From Pelagibacteraceae bacterium AG-422-D23 (GTDB lineage: Bacteria > Pseudomonadota > Alphaproteobacteria > Pelagibacterales > Pelagibacteraceae): 64,000 nucleotides of DNA. Both the position numbers and the translations under genes were made by a program. Below the pieces are notes generated by a model that was not told the origin of the DNA, did not search any database, and worked only from the letters and a program-made list of their open reading frames with translations. Below, piece after piece: positions 35,877-45,835 of the stretch. The stretch lies in assembly GCA_003213615.1 (NCBI GenBank), contig QCMQ01000003.1, forward strand, positions 1-64,000. The letters run 5' to 3'. How positions within the stretch are numbered: the first letter of the stretch is position 1; each line of letters opens with the position of its first letter.

Positions 35877-36494
35877 ATGACGAAAAAAAGGGCAAAAAAA
35901 TCATTTTCATTAACTCTGAGAAACTATTTTATTACCGGCGTTGTTGTTTTAATACCAATTGGTTTCACCCTGTATCTTACTAAGATTTTAATTGGTATTT
36001 CATCCAATTTAATCCCAAAAAATATTAATCCAAACAGTTATTTGCCTTTTAATATTCCTGGAGTTGAAATTATTATTTCAATTTTACTTATCACCATTGT
36101 TGGTGGATTATCTTTGTCTTTCTTTGGAAGAAGAATACTTAAATTGATAGATGATCTATTCAAAAGAATTCCATTTTTAAGAACAGTTTATTCAGCAATT
36201 GTTCAAATGACCGAAACTTTTTCAAAAAAAGATGATGGAAAAAAAAGTGTTGTTTTAATTGAATATCCAAGAAAAGGAGTTTGGGCAGTTGGTTTTGCTA
36301 CAAAAGAAAATAAAGGTGAGATGGCACAAAAAACTGGCAAGAACTTAATTAACGTATTTGTACCAACAACCCCAAATCCAACAAGTGGTTTTTTATTAAT
36401 GTTTCCTATTGAAGACGTTATATTTTTAAATATGTCTTTTGAGGAAGCATCTAAATTTATAGTTTCAGCAGGCACTTCTACTAAAAAATCTTAA
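35877..36494 (+). CDS. DUF502-family membrane protein
   Basis: Conserved inner-membrane protein of 205 residues. The N-terminus has a hydrophobic helix preceded by LRNYFITGVVVLIPIGFTLYL, the usual DUF502 opening. A second helix lies near 65-85, followed by the signature FGRRILKLIDDLFKRIPFLRTVYSAIVQMTETF. The remainder is a soluble domain with FVPTTPNPTSGFLLMFP. Function in bacteria is not established. It is convergent with recG and overlaps its end by 4 bases. Confidence 0.88.
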   Translation: MTKKRAKKSFSLTLRNYFITGVVVLIPIGFTLYLTKILIGISSNLIPKNINPNSYLPFNIPGVEIIISILLITIVGGLSLSFFGRRILKLIDDLFKRIPFLRTVYSAIVQMTETFSKKDDGKKSVVLIEYPRKGVWAVGFATKENKGEMAQKTGKNLINVFVPTTPNPTSGFLLMFPIEDVIFLNMSFEEASKFIVSAGTSTKKS

Positions 36495-38545
36495 ACAATA
36501 TCATTAATTATATCTGCTCTATCGTATAATTTTATCAAAGGTTTAAATTTTCCTATATCTTCACCAGAATTTTCAATTCTTCTCATTTCTTTTTCAGCAA
36601 GAAGAAAAAGGTCAGCATTTTGAACTGGATCAGCTAACTTAAAATTTTTAATTCCACTTTGTTTAAAACCTAAAATATCGCCAAAACCTCTTAATTTCAT
36701 ATCTTCTTCAGAAATTAAAAAACCATCATTTGTATCCTTCAAAATCTTAATCCTTTTTTTTGCATTATCGCTCAAATTTGATTTAAACATCAATATGCAA
36801 GTAGAGTTTTTATTACCACGTCCAACTCTACCTCTTAATTGATGAAGTTGAGATAGACCAAATTTATTTGCATTTTCAACCACAATTACATTTGCATTAG
36901 GAAAATCAATTCCTACCTCAATTATTGTTGTAGAAACTAAAATTTTAAATTTATTTTGTAAAAAATTATTAAGAATTTTATTTTTTTCCTCTATATCTGT
37001 TTTACCGTGAAGTAAACATACTTGATTAGGAAATTTTTTTTCGAGATATTCAAATTTTTTTACTGCTGAAGCGTGATCTAACTTTTTTGACTCTTCAATT
37101 AACGGACATACCCAAAAAATTTGATTATTCAATTTAATTTCTTTTTTTATAAATTTTAAAACGTCTTCAATTTTAGCCTCTAATTTACTGTAAGTTTTAA
37201 TGGGTATTCTGGTTTTAGGTTTTTCTCGAATTATAGAAATATCCATATCACCGTAAATAGTCATCGTCAAAGTTCTTGGTATAGGTGTTGCTGTCATTAA
37301 AAGAACATCACAATCTACTCCACCTTTATCAGATAATTTTTTTCTTTGATTTACACCAAATTTATGTTGTTCATCTATGATTATTAATCCTAATTTATTA
37401 AAAATTACTTTTTTTTGAAATATCGCATGTGTTCCAAATATTATATCAATTTTATAATTTTCTAATTTTTTGAGTATTTCTTTTTTTTCCTTGTACATAG
37501 ATTTACCAGAAATTAACTCTATATTGACAAAGGGTGGAAATATTTTTTTTGCTAGTTTAAAATGTTGTCTTGCAAGAATTTCTGTAGGCGCCATAAATGC
37601 AACTTGAAAACCAGAGTTTATCGTATTTATTGCCGCTAAAAGAGATACTATTGTTTTTCCACTACCAACGTCTCCCTGTAAAAGTCTAAACATTTTATTA
37701 GTAGAACTTAAATCTGTGTTTATTTCATCAAGTGATTTAATCTGATCATTTGTTAGTGAAAAATCTAATTTCTTTATTATTGATTTTTGTTTATTTAAAT
37801 TAATTACTTTATTTTTTTTTTTAATTTTTCTTATTTTTTTTCTAATTTCTGAATTAACAAGAAATGTTGAAAATATTTCATCAAAGGCAAGTCTTTGGTA
37901 GAAATTTGTTTTAAAATTTCCAATATTTTCAGCTTTATGTAATTCTTTAATTGAATTGATCCAGCTTATATTCTTGAATTTTGATAAAACATGTTTTGAA
38001 TGCCATTCATTAAAATCGGGCAAATTTTCAATAATTTGATTTATTATTTTATTATATATTTTTTCAGTAATACCTTCAGTCAATGAGTATGTATTGTAAG
38101 CTTTCTTTACTATCGAAGAATCCTCAGAAATGTATTTTGGATTTGTAATTTGATATTTATTTCTAAAATGTCCTATCTTACCACTAACAGTAATTTCTTT
38201 ACCTAAAGGTAATATTTTTTTAACATATCCTTCATAACTATTAAAAAAAATACAATCTATTTCACCAGTTTCATCATTGCACAAAACTCTGTTTGGTAAT
38301 TTTCTTACTCTAGGAAAGTTATACTTTTGTGGAACTATTGTTACTGTTTGTATTTCGCCAATTTTTAAATCTTTGATTTTTACTGTTAAGCTTCTATCTG
38401 TGTATGATTTTGGAAGTTTCCATAATAAATCAAATAAACTATTTATATTTTTCTTTTTTAATAAATTTTTTGTTTTTTCACCTACACCTTTTAAAGAACT
38501 TAAATCTGACAATAAGTATTCATAATTTGTTTTATTATTCATCAA
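36491..38545 (-). CDS. recG: ATP-dependent DNA helicase RecG
   Basis: Branched-DNA helicase that reverses stalled replication forks. At 684 residues it has the N-terminal wedge/OB domain (about 1-240), then superfamily 2 motifs: Walker A LLQGDVGSGKT, the DEQH box (IIIDEQHKFG), TATPIPRTL, and motif VI QLRGRVGRG. A TRG-type region LRGFGDILGFKQSG is near the C-terminus. It is divergent from sdhE by 22 bases, a known alphaproteobacterial pairing. Two adjacent ATGs make the exact start uncertain by one codon. Confidence 0.95.
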   Translation of the reverse strand: MMNNKTNYEYLLSDLSSLKGVGEKTKNLLKKKNINSLFDLLWKLPKSYTDRSLTVKIKDLKIGEIQTVTIVPQKYNFPRVRKLPNRVLCNDETGEIDCIFFNSYEGYVKKILPLGKEITVSGKIGHFRNKYQITNPKYISEDSSIVKKAYNTYSLTEGITEKIYNKIINQIIENLPDFNEWHSKHVLSKFKNISWINSIKELHKAENIGNFKTNFYQRLAFDEIFSTFLVNSEIRKKIRKIKKKNKVINLNKQKSIIKKLDFSLTNDQIKSLDEINTDLSSTNKMFRLLQGDVGSGKTIVSLLAAINTINSGFQVAFMAPTEILARQHFKLAKKIFPPFVNIELISGKSMYKEKKEILKKLENYKIDIIFGTHAIFQKKVIFNKLGLIIIDEQHKFGVNQRKKLSDKGGVDCDVLLMTATPIPRTLTMTIYGDMDISIIREKPKTRIPIKTYSKLEAKIEDVLKFIKKEIKLNNQIFWVCPLIEESKKLDHASAVKKFEYLEKKFPNQVCLLHGKTDIEEKNKILNNFLQNKFKILVSTTIIEVGIDFPNANVIVVENANKFGLSQLHQLRGRVGRGNKNSTCILMFKSNLSDNAKKRIKILKDTNDGFLISEEDMKLRGFGDILGFKQSGIKNFKLADPVQNADLFLLAEKEMRRIENSGEDIGKFKPLIKLYDRADIINDIV

Positions 38546-38567
38546 TTACTAATATATTCTAATAATT

Positions 38568-38831
38568 ATGATCAATATAGACGAATTAAAAAAAAAAATT
38601 ATTTATAGATCAACTTACAGGGGCACTAAAGAAATGGATAAACTTTTAGGAGCTTTTGTTAAAAAATACATTAATGACTTAAGTAATTATGATTTAGTCA
38701 AATTAGAAAAATTATTAGATATTGATGATTCTAATTTATATAATTTTTTAAATGGTTTAGAGACGGATTTTGTTATTGAACAAAATAATGTGACTAATTT
38801 ATTTAAAAATTTTAAATACATTAAAAAATAG
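38568..38831 (+). CDS. sdhE: FAD assembly factor SdhE
   Basis: Small protein promoting covalent attachment of FAD to succinate dehydrogenase. At 87 residues it carries the family RGxxE motif (YRGTKEMDKLLGAF) and the following helical region FVKKYINDLSNYDLVKLEKLL. The last base of the stop codon abuts the 3' CCA of the convergent tRNA-Ser gene. Other SdhE/YgfY homologues have also been linked to different flavoproteins. Confidence 0.9.
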   Translation: MINIDELKKKIIYRSTYRGTKEMDKLLGAFVKKYINDLSNYDLVKLEKLLDIDDSNLYNFLNGLETDFVIEQNNVTNLFKNFKYIKK

Positions 38832-38921
38832 TGGCGGAGAGACTGGGATTCGAACCCAGGAAAGAGTTGCCCCTTTGCCGGTTTTCAAGACCGGTGCTTT
38901 CAACCGCTCAGCCATCTCTCC
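38832..38921 (-). tRNA. tRNA-Ser (anticodon TGA)
   Basis: On the minus strand the gene starts GGAGAGA and ends TCTCTCC-G-CCA, with an anticodon loop CTTGAAA giving TGA. The long variable arm (AAAGGGGCAACTCTTT region) is that of a class II tRNA, as expected for serine. The CCA is encoded and touches the sdhE stop codon. Length is 90 bases. Confidence 0.95.
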
Positions 38922-39006
38922 GTGAGCAAGGTTTTATAATTATAATTATTTAATTCAACCATAAAATAGTCTAATAAACTTATTAATTACAGATACCAAA
39001 TTTCCT

Positions 39007-39885
39007 ATGAATAAAGAATTTAATAAAGGCTTATTACTTGCTGGGTTTGGTTCTTTTTGGTGGGGATTTTTTGGTGTAATTTATTTTAAATACATTGCTT
39101 ATATTGGGCATATCGAATTAGTAGTTCATAGATGTTTATGGACAGCTTTTACGTTAGTTTTGACTACTTTTTTTTTCTCTAAATGGAGTATTTTTTTTAA
39201 AATTATAAAAAATAAATCAAATTTATTTTATTTATTTATTTCTGGTTTTTTAATTTTTATTAATTGGGGTGTATGGATATACGCTATAGCAACAAATAGG
39301 ATTATAGATGCAAGTTTTGGATATTTTATAATGCCTATTCTAAGTGTTATGCTTGGTTATATCTTTTTTAAAGAAAAACTTAATAAAAAAAGAGTCTTTT
39401 CAATTTTATTAGTAATTTTATCAATTCTTTATTTAATTATAGCAAGTATGAAATCATTACCATGGGTTGGTTTGATTGTTGCTTTAAGTTGGGGGTTTTA
39501 CAATCTTGTTAGAAAAAAAATTAACGTCGATACTGATGTGGGCCTTCTTATCGAAAGTTTATTTATATTACCATTTGCATTGTTGGCTTTTTATTTAATA
39601 GCTAGCAAAGGGCATAATGATTTTCAATTATCAGATCCTTCAATGATGCTATTTATTTACCTTGCTGGACCTATGACGGTTATACCTTTGTTTTTATATG
39701 TTAGAGGAGTTGAGCTATGTGGTTTAGGACCAGCTGGCATGATATTTTACATAACTCCTACATTTCAGTTTTTATTAGGATATTTTTATTACAACGAGCC
39801 TTTTTCAATCACAAAATTAGTTAGTTTTATTTTTATTTGGATTGCTGTAATTATATATTTGAAGGATTTACATGAAACTAATTAA
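39007..39885 (+). CDS. rarD: RarD-family EamA/DMT transporter
   Basis: Inner-membrane protein of 292 residues with about ten helices, consistent with two EamA repeats. The N-terminal GFGSFWWGFFGVIYFKYIA and VVHRCLWTAF segments, and ILVVILSILYLIIASMKSLPWVGLIVALSWGFYNLVRKK, match the RarD (chloramphenicol-sensitive protein) subgroup. The true substrate of RarD is not known. It overlaps the following transglycosylase gene by 14 bases. Confidence 0.85.
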   Translation: MNKEFNKGLLLAGFGSFWWGFFGVIYFKYIAYIGHIELVVHRCLWTAFTLVLTTFFFSKWSIFFKIIKNKSNLFYLFISGFLIFINWGVWIYAIATNRIIDASFGYFIMPILSVMLGYIFFKEKLNKKRVFSILLVILSILYLIIASMKSLPWVGLIVALSWGFYNLVRKKINVDTDVGLLIESLFILPFALLAFYLIASKGHNDFQLSDPSMMLFIYLAGPMTVIPLFLYVRGVELCGLGPAGMIFYITPTFQFLLGYFYYNEPFSITKLVSFIFIWIAVIIYLKDLHETN

Positions 39886-40873
39886 TTTATTTTTATTTAT
39901 TCTCTTAATTGCTATTAAGAGCTCATTTGCTGATATTAATAAAGAATTTGAAAATTGGAAATTAAATTTCAAAAAAATAGCTCTTAATAATAATATTTCA
40001 GAAAAAACTTTTAATATAGTTATGTCTGACACTAAATTTTTATCAGATGTAATAAAATATGATAGATATCAACCTGAATTTTATGAGGATACTAAAACCT
40101 ATATTTCTAAAAGAACATCTTCAAAAAAAGTTTCTCAAGGAAAAAAATTTTATGAGAAAAATTCAAAATTAATAAACTCTGTTCAAAACAAATTCGATAT
40201 AGAAAAAGAATTGCTATTAGCTTTAATGGGTATAGAGACTAATTTTGGGACATATGTTGGCAAAATGGATATTTTATCCTCTTTAGCAACTTTAAGTTTT
40301 GATAAAAGAAGATCTGAATTTTTTACAAATGAATTATTAATACTTTTGCTATTAATAGAAAATGAACAAATAGATCATAAAACGTTATATGGATCATGGG
40401 CAGGGGCTTTTGGTTTTTTTCAATTTATGCCTTCAACTATGAAAAATTATGCAATTGATCATGATGGCAATGGATATATAGATTTAAAAAATAATAATGA
40501 TGCTTATGCTTCTGCATCAAACTATTTAAATCAAATAGGTTGGAAAAGTGAGAGTCCTTGTTTTTATAGAATTAATTTATCAGATGATATACCAGGCAAA
40601 TATTTAAACATTTCTGCTAAAAAACTTCATGATAAAAAGAAATTAAAATATTTTAGAAAATTTATCAAAAATAATGATCAAATAGATAGCAAGTATAACA
40701 ATTTAAAAGTAGCGATTATAACCCCAGATAAAGACATTATACCTGATGCTGAAACTCTTAATCCAGCTTACATTGTATTTGATAATTATGAAATAATATT
40801 AAAATGGAATAGGTCATTGCGATTTGCTTTAGCCGTTTGTACATTAAAAGATAAATTTAAAAATGCGCTTTAA
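39872..40873 (+). CDS. mltB: Lytic murein transglycosylase (MltB family)
   Basis: Peptidoglycan-cleaving enzyme of 333 residues. A signal peptide covers residues 1-20 (ending SFA, no lipobox). The catalytic Glu122 lies in ALMGIETNFGTYVG. The MltB motifs YGSWAGAFGFFQFMPSTMKNYAIDHDGNGYIDL and AYASASNYLNQIGW follow. It heads a cluster of envelope genes with the RlpA-like lipoprotein and D-Ala-D-Ala carboxypeptidase, matching the order in other alphaproteobacteria. Confidence 0.93.
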   Translation: MKLINLFLFILLIAIKSSFADINKEFENWKLNFKKIALNNNISEKTFNIVMSDTKFLSDVIKYDRYQPEFYEDTKTYISKRTSSKKVSQGKKFYEKNSKLINSVQNKFDIEKELLLALMGIETNFGTYVGKMDILSSLATLSFDKRRSEFFTNELLILLLLIENEQIDHKTLYGSWAGAFGFFQFMPSTMKNYAIDHDGNGYIDLKNNNDAYASASNYLNQIGWKSESPCFYRINLSDDIPGKYLNISAKKLHDKKKLKYFRKFIKNNDQIDSKYNNLKVAIITPDKDIIPDAETLNPAYIVFDNYEIILKWNRSLRFALAVCTLKDKFKNAL

Positions 40874-41624
40874 AAAATTTGTATTAATTATTTCTGTATT
40901 TTTTTTATCAGCATGTAATCAATTTGATAAAAACAATAAATCCTTAGTTTATATAAGTGATCAAAAATATAGTAATACTGGATTTGCTTTAATTTATGAC
41001 GATCAATTAAAAAATGAAAAAATCATATCTAAAAAAATTGATAATAGATCTCTTTTAATTTTTCATAATAAAATTAAAAAAAATTCATTTGTTAAAATTA
41101 CTAATCCTGTTAACGATAAGTCTGTTATAGCTAAAGTGATCTCTAATAAAGTAAATTTTTCTAATTTTTACAATTCAGTAATTACAAAGAGAATAGCTGA
41201 GGAACTATCTCTTGATCCTAAAGAACCTTATATTGATCTTGTTTTAATCTCAAAGAACTCAACTTTTGTTGCTAAAAAAGCAAAGACTTTTGATGAAGAG
41301 AAAAATGTAGCTGAAAAAGCTCCTGTAGACGGAATTACCATCGATAATCTTGGCAAAAATAAAGATAATGAAATTAAAATAAAAAAACATAAATTTTTAT
41401 ATTCAATAAAAATTGCAGATTTTTATTATAAAGACTCAGCGGAAAATATGGTTAATAGAATAAAGGAAGAGACAAATATAAAAAACTCTGTAATTAAGAA
41501 ATTATCTAAAACCAAATATAGGGTACTATTAGGACCATTTAATGATATAAAAAAACTTAAAAAATCATTTAATGAAATAAAAGTATTAAATTTTGAAAAT
41601 ATAGAAATATTAAAAGATGTTTAG
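40863..41624 (+). CDS. RlpA-like lipoprotein with SPOR domain
   Basis: Probable outer-membrane lipoprotein: the signal peptide ends at the lipobox LSAC with Cys18. The middle (about 30-140) occupies the place of the RlpA double-psi barrel, with VKITNPVNDKSVIAKV resembling the family strand. The catalytic Asp of the usual VNDRGPF motif is not apparent, because the aligned stretch reads VISNKVNF. The C-terminus (about 176-250) is a SPOR domain, which binds denuded glycan strands at division sites. It sits where alphaproteobacteria encode RlpA, between mltB and a dac gene. Confidence 0.75.
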   Translation: MRFKKFVLIISVFFLSACNQFDKNNKSLVYISDQKYSNTGFALIYDDQLKNEKIISKKIDNRSLLIFHNKIKKNSFVKITNPVNDKSVIAKVISNKVNFSNFYNSVITKRIAEELSLDPKEPYIDLVLISKNSTFVAKKAKTFDEEKNVAEKAPVDGITIDNLGKNKDNEIKIKKHKFLYSIKIADFYYKDSAENMVNRIKEETNIKNSVIKKLSKTKYRVLLGPFNDIKKLKKSFNEIKVLNFENIEILKDV

Positions 41625-42768
41625 AATATTATTAGCCGTAATTGTTTTTAGTTTTTCATTGGTAAATATTTCAAATGCTAATTATGATGTAAAGGCAAGA
41701 ACTGCAATATTACAGGATTACCATTCTGGAGAAATTCTTTATGAAAAAGAACCAGATATTTCAATTTATCCAGCTTCAATGACAAAAATAATGACAGCAA
41801 TTATTGCTTTTGATTTAATAAAATCTGGTGATCTTAATTTAGACGAAAAATTTATAATATCAGAGAGGGCTTGGAGACTATCTACATCTGGATATTCATC
41901 AATGTTTATAATGGTAGGTGACGAGGTTTCTGTAGAAAATTTATTAAGAGGTATTATTGTTGCTTCTGGTAATGATGCATGCATTGCATTAGCTGAAGGT
42001 ATCGCTGGTACTGAGGAAGAATTTGCAATTTTAATGACTGCCAAAGCAAAAGAATTAGGTATGGATAATACCAATTTTTCAAATTCATCAGGCATTAATG
42101 ATCCTGATAATTATTCAACTGTCAGAGATATTTTAAAAATGTCTAGATATTTAATTAAAGAACATCCAAAATTTTACAAAATGTTTGCTGAAAAAAAATT
42201 TACTTGGGATAGAACAGGAGGTGATCCAATAACTCAAGGAAACAGAAATCCACTTCTTTATAAAAATCTTGGAGCAGATGGAATAAAAACTGGTTATTTG
42301 GCTGTAGAAAAATATTCTTTAGCATCCTCAATTGATAGAAATGGCAGAAGATTAATTGCAGTTGGAAGCGGTTTTAATTCAAAAAATGCTAGATCTAAAG
42401 AAAGTACAAAATTACTTACATTTGGTCTTACCAACTATGATCTTGTTGAAATATCCAAAGCCAATAAACCATTCCATAAAATAGATGTATGGTTGGGAAA
42501 AGAGAACAGCGTAGAAGCATACACAAATGAAGATATTTATAAAACAATCAAAAAAGCAAAAAAAAAACTTTTAAAAGTTGTTGTTAAATATGATGGACCA
42601 GTCGAAGCTCCAATAAAAAAAGATCAAAAAATAGCCACTCTAAGAGTTGTTTATGATCAAGAACTTGTCGGAGAGTATGATTTGCTTTCATCAAAAGAGA
42701 TTAAAAAAGTTAACTTTTTTACAAGATTAATAAAATCAATTAATTATTTAATTTGGGGTGATGTCTAA
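41617..42768 (+). CDS. dacA: D-alanyl-D-alanine carboxypeptidase (PBP5/6 family)
   Basis: Penicillin-binding protein trimming peptidoglycan stem peptides, 383 residues. A signal peptide is present (about 1-21). The active-site motifs are complete: Ser54-x-x-Lys57 (SMTK), Ser117-Gly-Asn119 and Lys224-Thr-Gly226. A C-terminal PBP5-type beta domain (about 275-360) follows, with VVKYDGPVEAPIKKDQKIA. The last residues (FFTRLIKSINYLIWG) could be an amphipathic membrane anchor as in DacA. The symbol is the closest family name; dacC or dacD would be equally fair. Confidence 0.9.
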   Translation: MFRILLAVIVFSFSLVNISNANYDVKARTAILQDYHSGEILYEKEPDISIYPASMTKIMTAIIAFDLIKSGDLNLDEKFIISERAWRLSTSGYSSMFIMVGDEVSVENLLRGIIVASGNDACIALAEGIAGTEEEFAILMTAKAKELGMDNTNFSNSSGINDPDNYSTVRDILKMSRYLIKEHPKFYKMFAEKKFTWDRTGGDPITQGNRNPLLYKNLGADGIKTGYLAVEKYSLASSIDRNGRRLIAVGSGFNSKNARSKESTKLLTFGLTNYDLVEISKANKPFHKIDVWLGKENSVEAYTNEDIYKTIKKAKKKLLKVVVKYDGPVEAPIKKDQKIATLRVVYDQELVGEYDLLSSKEIKKVNFFTRLIKSINYLIWGDV

Positions 42769-43375
42769 AAAACCCATCATTGTCTTTGAAGGTATAGAGG
42801 GCAGTGGTAAAAGCTACCATATTAAAAAAGTTTCAAGCTTTTTAGATAAAAACAAAATAAAATATATACAAATAAGAGAACCAGGTGGTAGTTTAAATTC
42901 TGAAAAAATAAGAAGATTAATTTTAAATAAAAAATCTAATTTTAACATACATACTGATTTACTTTTATATTTAGCAGCACGTAGTGAAAATATAAATCTG
43001 ATAAAAAAATTTTATAAAAAAAAAATAATTTTAATTGACAGATTTGTAGACTCAACTATTGCCTATCAACATTATGGTATGGGTGTTGATTTAAAAATTA
43101 TAAATAGGATAAATAGATTTTTATTAAAAAAAATCAAAGTAGACTTTACTTTTCTTAATGTTGTAAATAAAAAAAATCTATTTCAAAGATTAAAAAAAAG
43201 AAAATCTTTAAATCGATATGATCAGTTTCATATGAATTTTTACAATAAAGTACAAAAAGGTTTTTTAAAATTAGCTAAATTGAATAAAAAATCATACAAA
43301 ATAATTGATTCAAATTTGGATATAAAAAAAAATGAAGATTTAATTATAAATCAACTCAAAAAATTAATTAGATGA
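42761..43375 (+). CDS. tmk: Thymidylate kinase
   Basis: Phosphorylates dTMP to dTDP. A GTG at 42758 is also in frame, but the ATG at 42761, overlapping the dac stop as ATGTCTAA, gives the normal N-terminus. P-loop FEGIEGSGKS is near residue 10, followed by the DR(F/Y/H) element LIDRFVDSTIAYQHYG with catalytic Arg. The lid region is Lys/Arg-rich. At about 204 residues it is of normal size. It overlaps holB by 4 bases. Confidence 0.94.
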   Translation: MSKKPIIVFEGIEGSGKSYHIKKVSSFLDKNKIKYIQIREPGGSLNSEKIRRLILNKKSNFNIHTDLLLYLAARSENINLIKKFYKKKIILIDRFVDSTIAYQHYGMGVDLKIINRINRFLLKKIKVDFTFLNVVNKKNLFQRLKKRKSLNRYDQFHMNFYNKVQKGFLKLAKLNKKSYKIIDSNLDIKKNEDLIINQLKKLIR

Positions 43376-44301
43376 ATTTAAATCCTTCAACTCAATTAAA
43401 TTTATTTGAGCACCAAGAAATTTTTAATCAATTATATAAATTATCTAAAAACGACACGTTGCCTAATAAAATTCTTTTATCTGGTGAAAAAGGTATAGGA
43501 AAATCAACATTAGCATATCATTTAATTAATTTTGTATTGTCAGAAAATGAAGAACACGCCTATGATTATGAAAATAAAAAAATTAATTCTGAAAATAAGT
43601 CATACAAACTTATACAAAATAAATCTAACCCAAATTTTTACCTAATTGATGTTCAAGATGATAAAAAAAATATTGATATAAATCAAATTAGGGAATTGAT
43701 AATAAATCTAAATAAATCTTCATTTAATAAAAAAAAAAGATTTGTTTTAATTGATAATATTGAATTATTAAACTTAAATTCAATTAACGCTTTGTTGAAA
43801 ATTCTGGAAGAACCTAATGATAATGTAAATTTTATTTTAATTAACAATAATAAAAGAGTACTACCAACTCTTAAATCACGATGTTTGAATTTTAAAGTTT
43901 TTTTAACTAGAGATCAGTCTATTAGAATTGTTAATCAATTACTAAACAATGATATAAATAGTTTTATTAACAATAGGTTATTTGATTATTATACCACTCC
44001 TGGAAAATTATTTAAATTAATAAGGTTATCTGAAGAATATAACTTAGATTTTGTTAATTTTGACTTAAACACAACTCTTAAAGTTATATTTAAAGATAAA
44101 ATTTATAAAAAAGACAAATCTATAATTGAAATTATTTATTCTTTTATTGAACTTTATTTTAGAAACAATATATCTTGTAAAAATATTAGCTTAATAAAGG
44201 CATACCATTATTTTTTAGAAGAAATTAATAATATTAAAATTTATAATTTAGATGAGGAAGCTTTATTTATGGAATTTGAGGATAAAATTTTAAATGGATA
44301 A
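43372..44301 (+). CDS. holB: DNA polymerase III subunit delta'
   Basis: Clamp-loader subunit, 309 residues. The N-terminal AAA+ domain has LFEHQEIFNQLYKL, a P-loop-like GEKGIGKST (residues 38-46), KKRFVLIDNIELLNLNSINALLKILEEP, and an SRC motif (LKSRCLNF). It lacks the zinc-binding cysteines of the E. coli protein, which is usual in alphaproteobacterial HolB as far as I know. The tmk-holB-metG-tatD-metallohydrolase order is conserved in the class and supports the call. Confidence 0.9.
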   Translation: MNLNPSTQLNLFEHQEIFNQLYKLSKNDTLPNKILLSGEKGIGKSTLAYHLINFVLSENEEHAYDYENKKINSENKSYKLIQNKSNPNFYLIDVQDDKKNIDINQIRELIINLNKSSFNKKKRFVLIDNIELLNLNSINALLKILEEPNDNVNFILINNNKRVLPTLKSRCLNFKVFLTRDQSIRIVNQLLNNDINSFINNRLFDYYTTPGKLFKLIRLSEEYNLDFVNFDLNTTLKVIFKDKIYKKDKSIIEIIYSFIELYFRNNISCKNISLIKAYHYFLEEINNIKIYNLDEEALFMEFEDKILNG

Positions 44302-45835
44302 AACTTTTTATATTACCACTCCAATATACTATCCATCAGCAAAACCTCATATGGGTCATGCATATTCAAGTATTATTGCAGACTTTTTTGCAAGATTTAA
44401 ATTAATTGATAATTATCAGGTTCATTTTCTTACAGGTACAGACGAACATGGTTTAAAAATTCAAAGATCTGCAGAAAAAGCAGGTAAGGAGCCTCAAATA
44501 TTTTGTGATCAAATTAGTAAGACCTTTAGAGATCTTTCAGATACTTTGAACTTATCAAATACTGATTTTATTAGAACTACAGAAACCAGACACAAAAATA
44601 CAGTTCAACATCTTTGGAATGAACTTGAGAAAAATGATGATATTTACTTATCAAATTATTCTGGATGGTATTCGGTATCAGATGAAGCTTTTTATAACGA
44701 GAACGAAATTGAGGAAATTGATGGAAAAAAAATTGCTATATCGTCAAAATCTCCTGTTGAATGGATTGAAGAAGAATCCTATTTTTTTAGACTTTCAAAG
44801 TGGGAAAAACCGTTATTAGATTATTATGAAGCTAATCCAGACTTCATTTCTCCACAATCTAGAAAAAATGAAGTTATTAGCTTTGTAAAAAGTGGTCTTG
44901 AAGATCTTTCTGTTAGTAGAAAAAGTTTTTCATGGGGTATACCAGTCCCAAATAATGAAAACCATGTGATATATGTATGGCTTGATGCTTTAACAAATTA
45001 TTTAAGTGCATTAAATTATCCCAATAAAGATAATGATTTGTTTAAAAAATTTTGGCCAGCCTCAATACATTTAATTGGAAAAGATATATTAAGATTTCAT
45101 GCTGTATATTGGCCTGCTTTTTTATTAGCAGCAAAAATTGATTTACCAAAGAGAGTTTATGGACATGGCTGGATATTATCAGGGGAAGAAAAAATGTCTA
45201 AATCAAAAGGAAATATATTAGATCCATTAGAGATAATTAAAGAGTATGGTTTAGATCCTTTGAGATACTATTTAATTAAAGAAGTTTCTTTTGGAAATGA
45301 TGGAAATATATCTCAAGAAAGACTAGAGGATTGTATCAACAGTGACTTAGCTAACAATTATGGAAATTTGTGTCAGCGTGTAACTGCTTTTTCAATAAAA
45401 AATTGTGATGGAAAAATTCCATTAGAAATTAAATTTCATGATGAGGATTTATTAATACTAGATAAGTATAGAGATAATTTAGATATTATAAGGTCGCAAA
45501 TTAATAATCAAAATATTAATTTTTACATCGATTATATTGTAAATTCACTTTTTGAAGCAAACAAATATTTTAATGATCAAGAACCATGGAAAAAGAAAAA
45601 TGATAAAGTTAGATTAAATACTATTGTTTACACTACATTAGAAATTGTCAGAAAAATAAGTTTTTTGTTGTATCCAATCATTCCTGAATCTTCTCTTAAA
45701 GCATTAAAAATTTTTGACATCGAAGAAAAAGATATAAAATTAGATACAGTTTCAAATAATGATTATTTAACAAAAGGTAATAATATAAATAAAATAGATA
45801 TACTTTTTAAAAAAATAGAAAAAAACAATGATTGA
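44294..45835 (+). CDS. metG: Methionyl-tRNA synthetase
   Basis: Class I synthetase charging tRNA-Met, 513 residues. The first motif is PHMGHAYSS (HIGH type), and the second is EKMSKSKGN near residue 300. The connective region lacks the CxxC zinc knuckles (VSDEAFYNENEIEE), so it belongs to the short MetG2-like form. There is no C-terminal tRNA-binding domain, which is also typical of that form. It overlaps holB as ATGGATAA and tatD by 8 bases. Confidence 0.95.
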   Translation: MDKTFYITTPIYYPSAKPHMGHAYSSIIADFFARFKLIDNYQVHFLTGTDEHGLKIQRSAEKAGKEPQIFCDQISKTFRDLSDTLNLSNTDFIRTTETRHKNTVQHLWNELEKNDDIYLSNYSGWYSVSDEAFYNENEIEEIDGKKIAISSKSPVEWIEEESYFFRLSKWEKPLLDYYEANPDFISPQSRKNEVISFVKSGLEDLSVSRKSFSWGIPVPNNENHVIYVWLDALTNYLSALNYPNKDNDLFKKFWPASIHLIGKDILRFHAVYWPAFLLAAKIDLPKRVYGHGWILSGEEKMSKSKGNILDPLEIIKEYGLDPLRYYLIKEVSFGNDGNISQERLEDCINSDLANNYGNLCQRVTAFSIKNCDGKIPLEIKFHDEDLLILDKYRDNLDIIRSQINNQNINFYIDYIVNSLFEANKYFNDQEPWKKKNDKVRLNTIVYTTLEIVRKISFLLYPIIPESSLKALKIFDIEEKDIKLDTVSNNDYLTKGNNINKIDILFKKIEKNND

